From contig DITR01000179.1 in the NCBI GenBank assembly GCA_002422175.1, forward strand, positions 1 through 7,727: 7,727 nucleotides of DNA, given 5' to 3'. This DNA comes from Alcaligenaceae bacterium UBA6179 (GTDB lineage Bacteria; Pseudomonadota; Gammaproteobacteria; Burkholderiales; Burkholderiaceae_B). The notes beneath the pieces are model-generated. The model was not told the DNA's origin, made no database searches, and saw only the letters and a program-made list of their open reading frames with translations. Positions 6,818-7,727 of this stretch are shown piece by piece. How positions within the stretch are numbered: the stretch's first letter is position 1; each line of letters starts with the position of its first letter. The position numbers and the translations under genes are program-made.

Positions 6818-7456
6818 ATGCTTAGCTCAGCTTTACTGGCCATAAAGGCCATCAGGGCTTTTTTTACTTTTTTAATTCGATATATTTTGGGCATTCGGTT
6901 TGCTCTGAATTGGGTTAGAGCTGTGTCAATTTGCATCATAACTTTGGGCTTAAGTCTAAGCCCAACCATAACCGTTTTGGCTCAACCCAAGACTCAATCT
7001 ACCTATACCCTCACCGGTAAAGTGATTCAGGTGTCTGATGGTGACACCCTGACTATTAGAGGTGTTGAAAACCAAAAAATAAGGCTCGCTAGTATTGATG
7101 CGCCTGAGAAAAAAAGTGGGTCCAATCGCCCAGCACAACCCTACAGTGAACCTTCGCGGGAATATCTTGCCAAACTGGTTGCAGGTCAGACGATAACAGT
7201 ACTCTGTTTTGAAAAAGACCGATATGATCGACATATTTGTGACATTCCCGTGAATCAAACGACAGCTAACCGCCTGTTGGTCGAAGCGGGTTTGGCCTGG
7301 GCAAATCAGCAAGCAGGTGGCAAGTATTTACGTGACAATGATTTGTTGAGTTTAGAGCGACAAGCACGGGCAGCAAAACGTGGTTTATGGGTAGAGCCCA
7401 ATCCCGTTGCGCCATGGGTTTGGCGGTATAGGTGTTGGCAACAGGGGCAATGTTAA
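6818..7456 (+). CDS. Exported staphylococcal-nuclease-like (thermonuclease family) protein
   Basis: A predicted calcium-dependent nuclease of the SNase-like superfamily, acting outside the cytoplasm or anchored to the membrane. From ATG 6818 the product has 212 residues. The catalytic domain (about 64-193) shows SDGDT at 73-77, IRLASIDAPE at 88-97 with the equivalents of the SNase catalytic Arg (Arg89), metal-binding Asp (Asp94) and Glu (Glu97), and DRYDRH near 134-139 with the second Arg (Arg138). NRLLVEAGLAWA and ARAAKRGLW are conserved late segments. The N terminus is unusually long for a signal: two hydrophobic stretches (about 15-30 and 36-54) separated by Arg27 and Arg34, possibly a signal anchor or a late true start. 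Cys130, 141, 206 and 212 could form disulfides. The stop overlaps the next start (TAATG), suggesting coupled translation. DNA or RNA preference is unknown. Confidence 0.87.
   Translation: MLSSALLAIKAIRAFFTFLIRYILGIRFALNWVRAVSICIITLGLSLSPTITVLAQPKTQSTYTLTGKVIQVSDGDTLTIRGVENQKIRLASIDAPEKKSGSNRPAQPYSEPSREYLAKLVAGQTITVLCFEKDRYDRHICDIPVNQTTANRLLVEAGLAWANQQAGGKYLRDNDLLSLERQARAAKRGLWVEPNPVAPWVWRYRCWQQGQC
6837..6873 (+). promoter_or_regulatory. Possible attenuator: alternative hairpins and T-tract inside the nuclease 5' end
   Basis: TGGCC (6837-6841) can pair with GGCCA (6847-6851). Alternatively AAAGGCC (6844-6850) can pair with GGCTTTT (6856-6862, one G-U pair, 5-base loop), followed directly by a T-rich run to 6873. 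The two stems exclude each other, and the second resembles an intrinsic terminator. It lies within the reading frame from ATG 6818, so it is either chance within Ala/Lys/Phe codons or a real early-termination control. Confidence 0.3.
7443..7447 (+). promoter_or_regulatory. Ribosome binding site for the binding-protein gene, inside the nuclease 3' end
   Basis: AGGGG lies 8 bases before ATG 7456. In-frame ATG codons also occur at 7450, too close to the site, and at 7459, which is 11 bases away. The site is within the last codons of the nuclease gene, as expected for coupled genes. Confidence 0.6.
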
Positions 7457-7727
7457 TGATGTTTTTTCAGCGGGGTCTAGTATTCATTTTGAAGTTGCGT
7501 TTAACTGTTGCCTTCATGCTCGGCATCATGGTGTTATCGCTCTCGACAGTAATGGTCAACGCGACCCCTATAAATAGCCCGCATGCAGAGGGTGCTGAAG
7601 AAACGAACACTTTGTTTACCGCATTTACCCAACGTTCGCCTAAGTATCTTGACCCCGCTCGTTCCTATTCAACCGACGAAACGCCTTTTACCTACAACGT
7701 ATACGAACCGTTATATGGTTACCACTA
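7456..7727 (+). CDS. ABC-transporter substrate-binding protein, family 5 (peptide/dipeptide type), N-terminal part
   Basis: The frame is open from ATG 7456 to the right edge, giving 90 complete codons of a gene that continues outside the window. The first 36 residues are a signal peptide (positively charged start, hydrophobic core about 17-33, likely cut at VNA-TP). The mature start contains SPKYLDPARSYSTDE (61-75) and VYEPLYGYH (82-90), the opening motif of family 5 extracellular solute-binding proteins (DppA/OppA type), in which the first strand is followed by the DP and YEPL segments. These proteins capture peptides or similar solutes in the periplasm for an ABC importer; the permease genes would be expected further right. 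The ATG overlaps the nuclease stop by one base (TAATG). Family assignment is good for such a short piece; the ligand is unknown. Confidence 0.8.
   Translation, partial: MMFFQRGLVFILKLRLTVAFMLGIMVLSLSTVMVNATPINSPHAEGAEETNTLFTAFTQRSPKYLDPARSYSTDETPFTYNVYEPLYGYH

Noticed and set aside
6956..7312. 118-residue minus-strand open frame opposite the nuclease gene.
   Set aside because: No recognisable domain or ribosome site, and the plus strand encodes the conserved nuclease domain here.

Overview
The window carries nine protein-coding genes on both strands. It suggests a sulfur-oxidising, probably betaproteobacterial (Burkholderiales-like) organism with moderate G+C, which I judged by eye and did not count. 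The lineage call is inference from the soxA-soxX-soxB order, the TAT-exported SoxB and the style of the peptide-type binding protein at the right edge; no rRNA or marker gene is present to settle it.

Bases 1-4267, plus strand: the distal part of a thiosulfate-oxidation (Sox) operon. soxA and soxX encode the periplasmic cytochrome c pair SoxAX, which joins thiosulfate to the carrier SoxYZ. soxB encodes the dimanganese hydrolase that releases sulfate from the carrier. A secreted zinc metallo-beta-lactamase-fold hydrolase (SoxH-like) follows 9 bases after soxB. soxYZ and soxCD are not in the window; soxYZ would be expected just left of base 1. A 13-bp perfect hairpin separates soxX from soxB.

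Bases 4277-6708, minus strand: a compact set read right to left. It begins with a D-2-hydroxyacid dehydrogenase of the glycerate dehydrogenase/hydroxypyruvate reductase type, which overlaps an EamA/DMT-family exporter by 14 bases. A periplasmic TlpA/SoxW-like thioredoxin with a WCPFC active site comes 43 bases later. The thioredoxin gene meets the metallo-hydrolase gene tail to tail with only 9 bases between them. A periplasmic thiol-disulfide protein beside sox genes may serve Sox or cytochrome c thiol chemistry; the other two genes look metabolically unrelated.

Bases 6709-6817: a short divergent intergenic region in which I see no convincing promoter.

Bases 6818-7727, plus strand: an exported staphylococcal-nuclease-like (thermonuclease) protein, whose stop overlaps the start of a family 5 (peptide/dipeptide type) ABC-transporter substrate-binding protein that runs off the right edge.

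Nothing here demands a new system. The points most worth checking are the soxX-soxB hairpin, the terminator-like structure inside the 5' end of the nuclease gene, the single-haem SoxA with a cysteine pair in its first domain, and the coupling of a nuclease with a peptide-binding protein. There is no gene-free stretch over 300 bases, and I saw no tRNA, rRNA, CRISPR, insertion sequence or long repeat.
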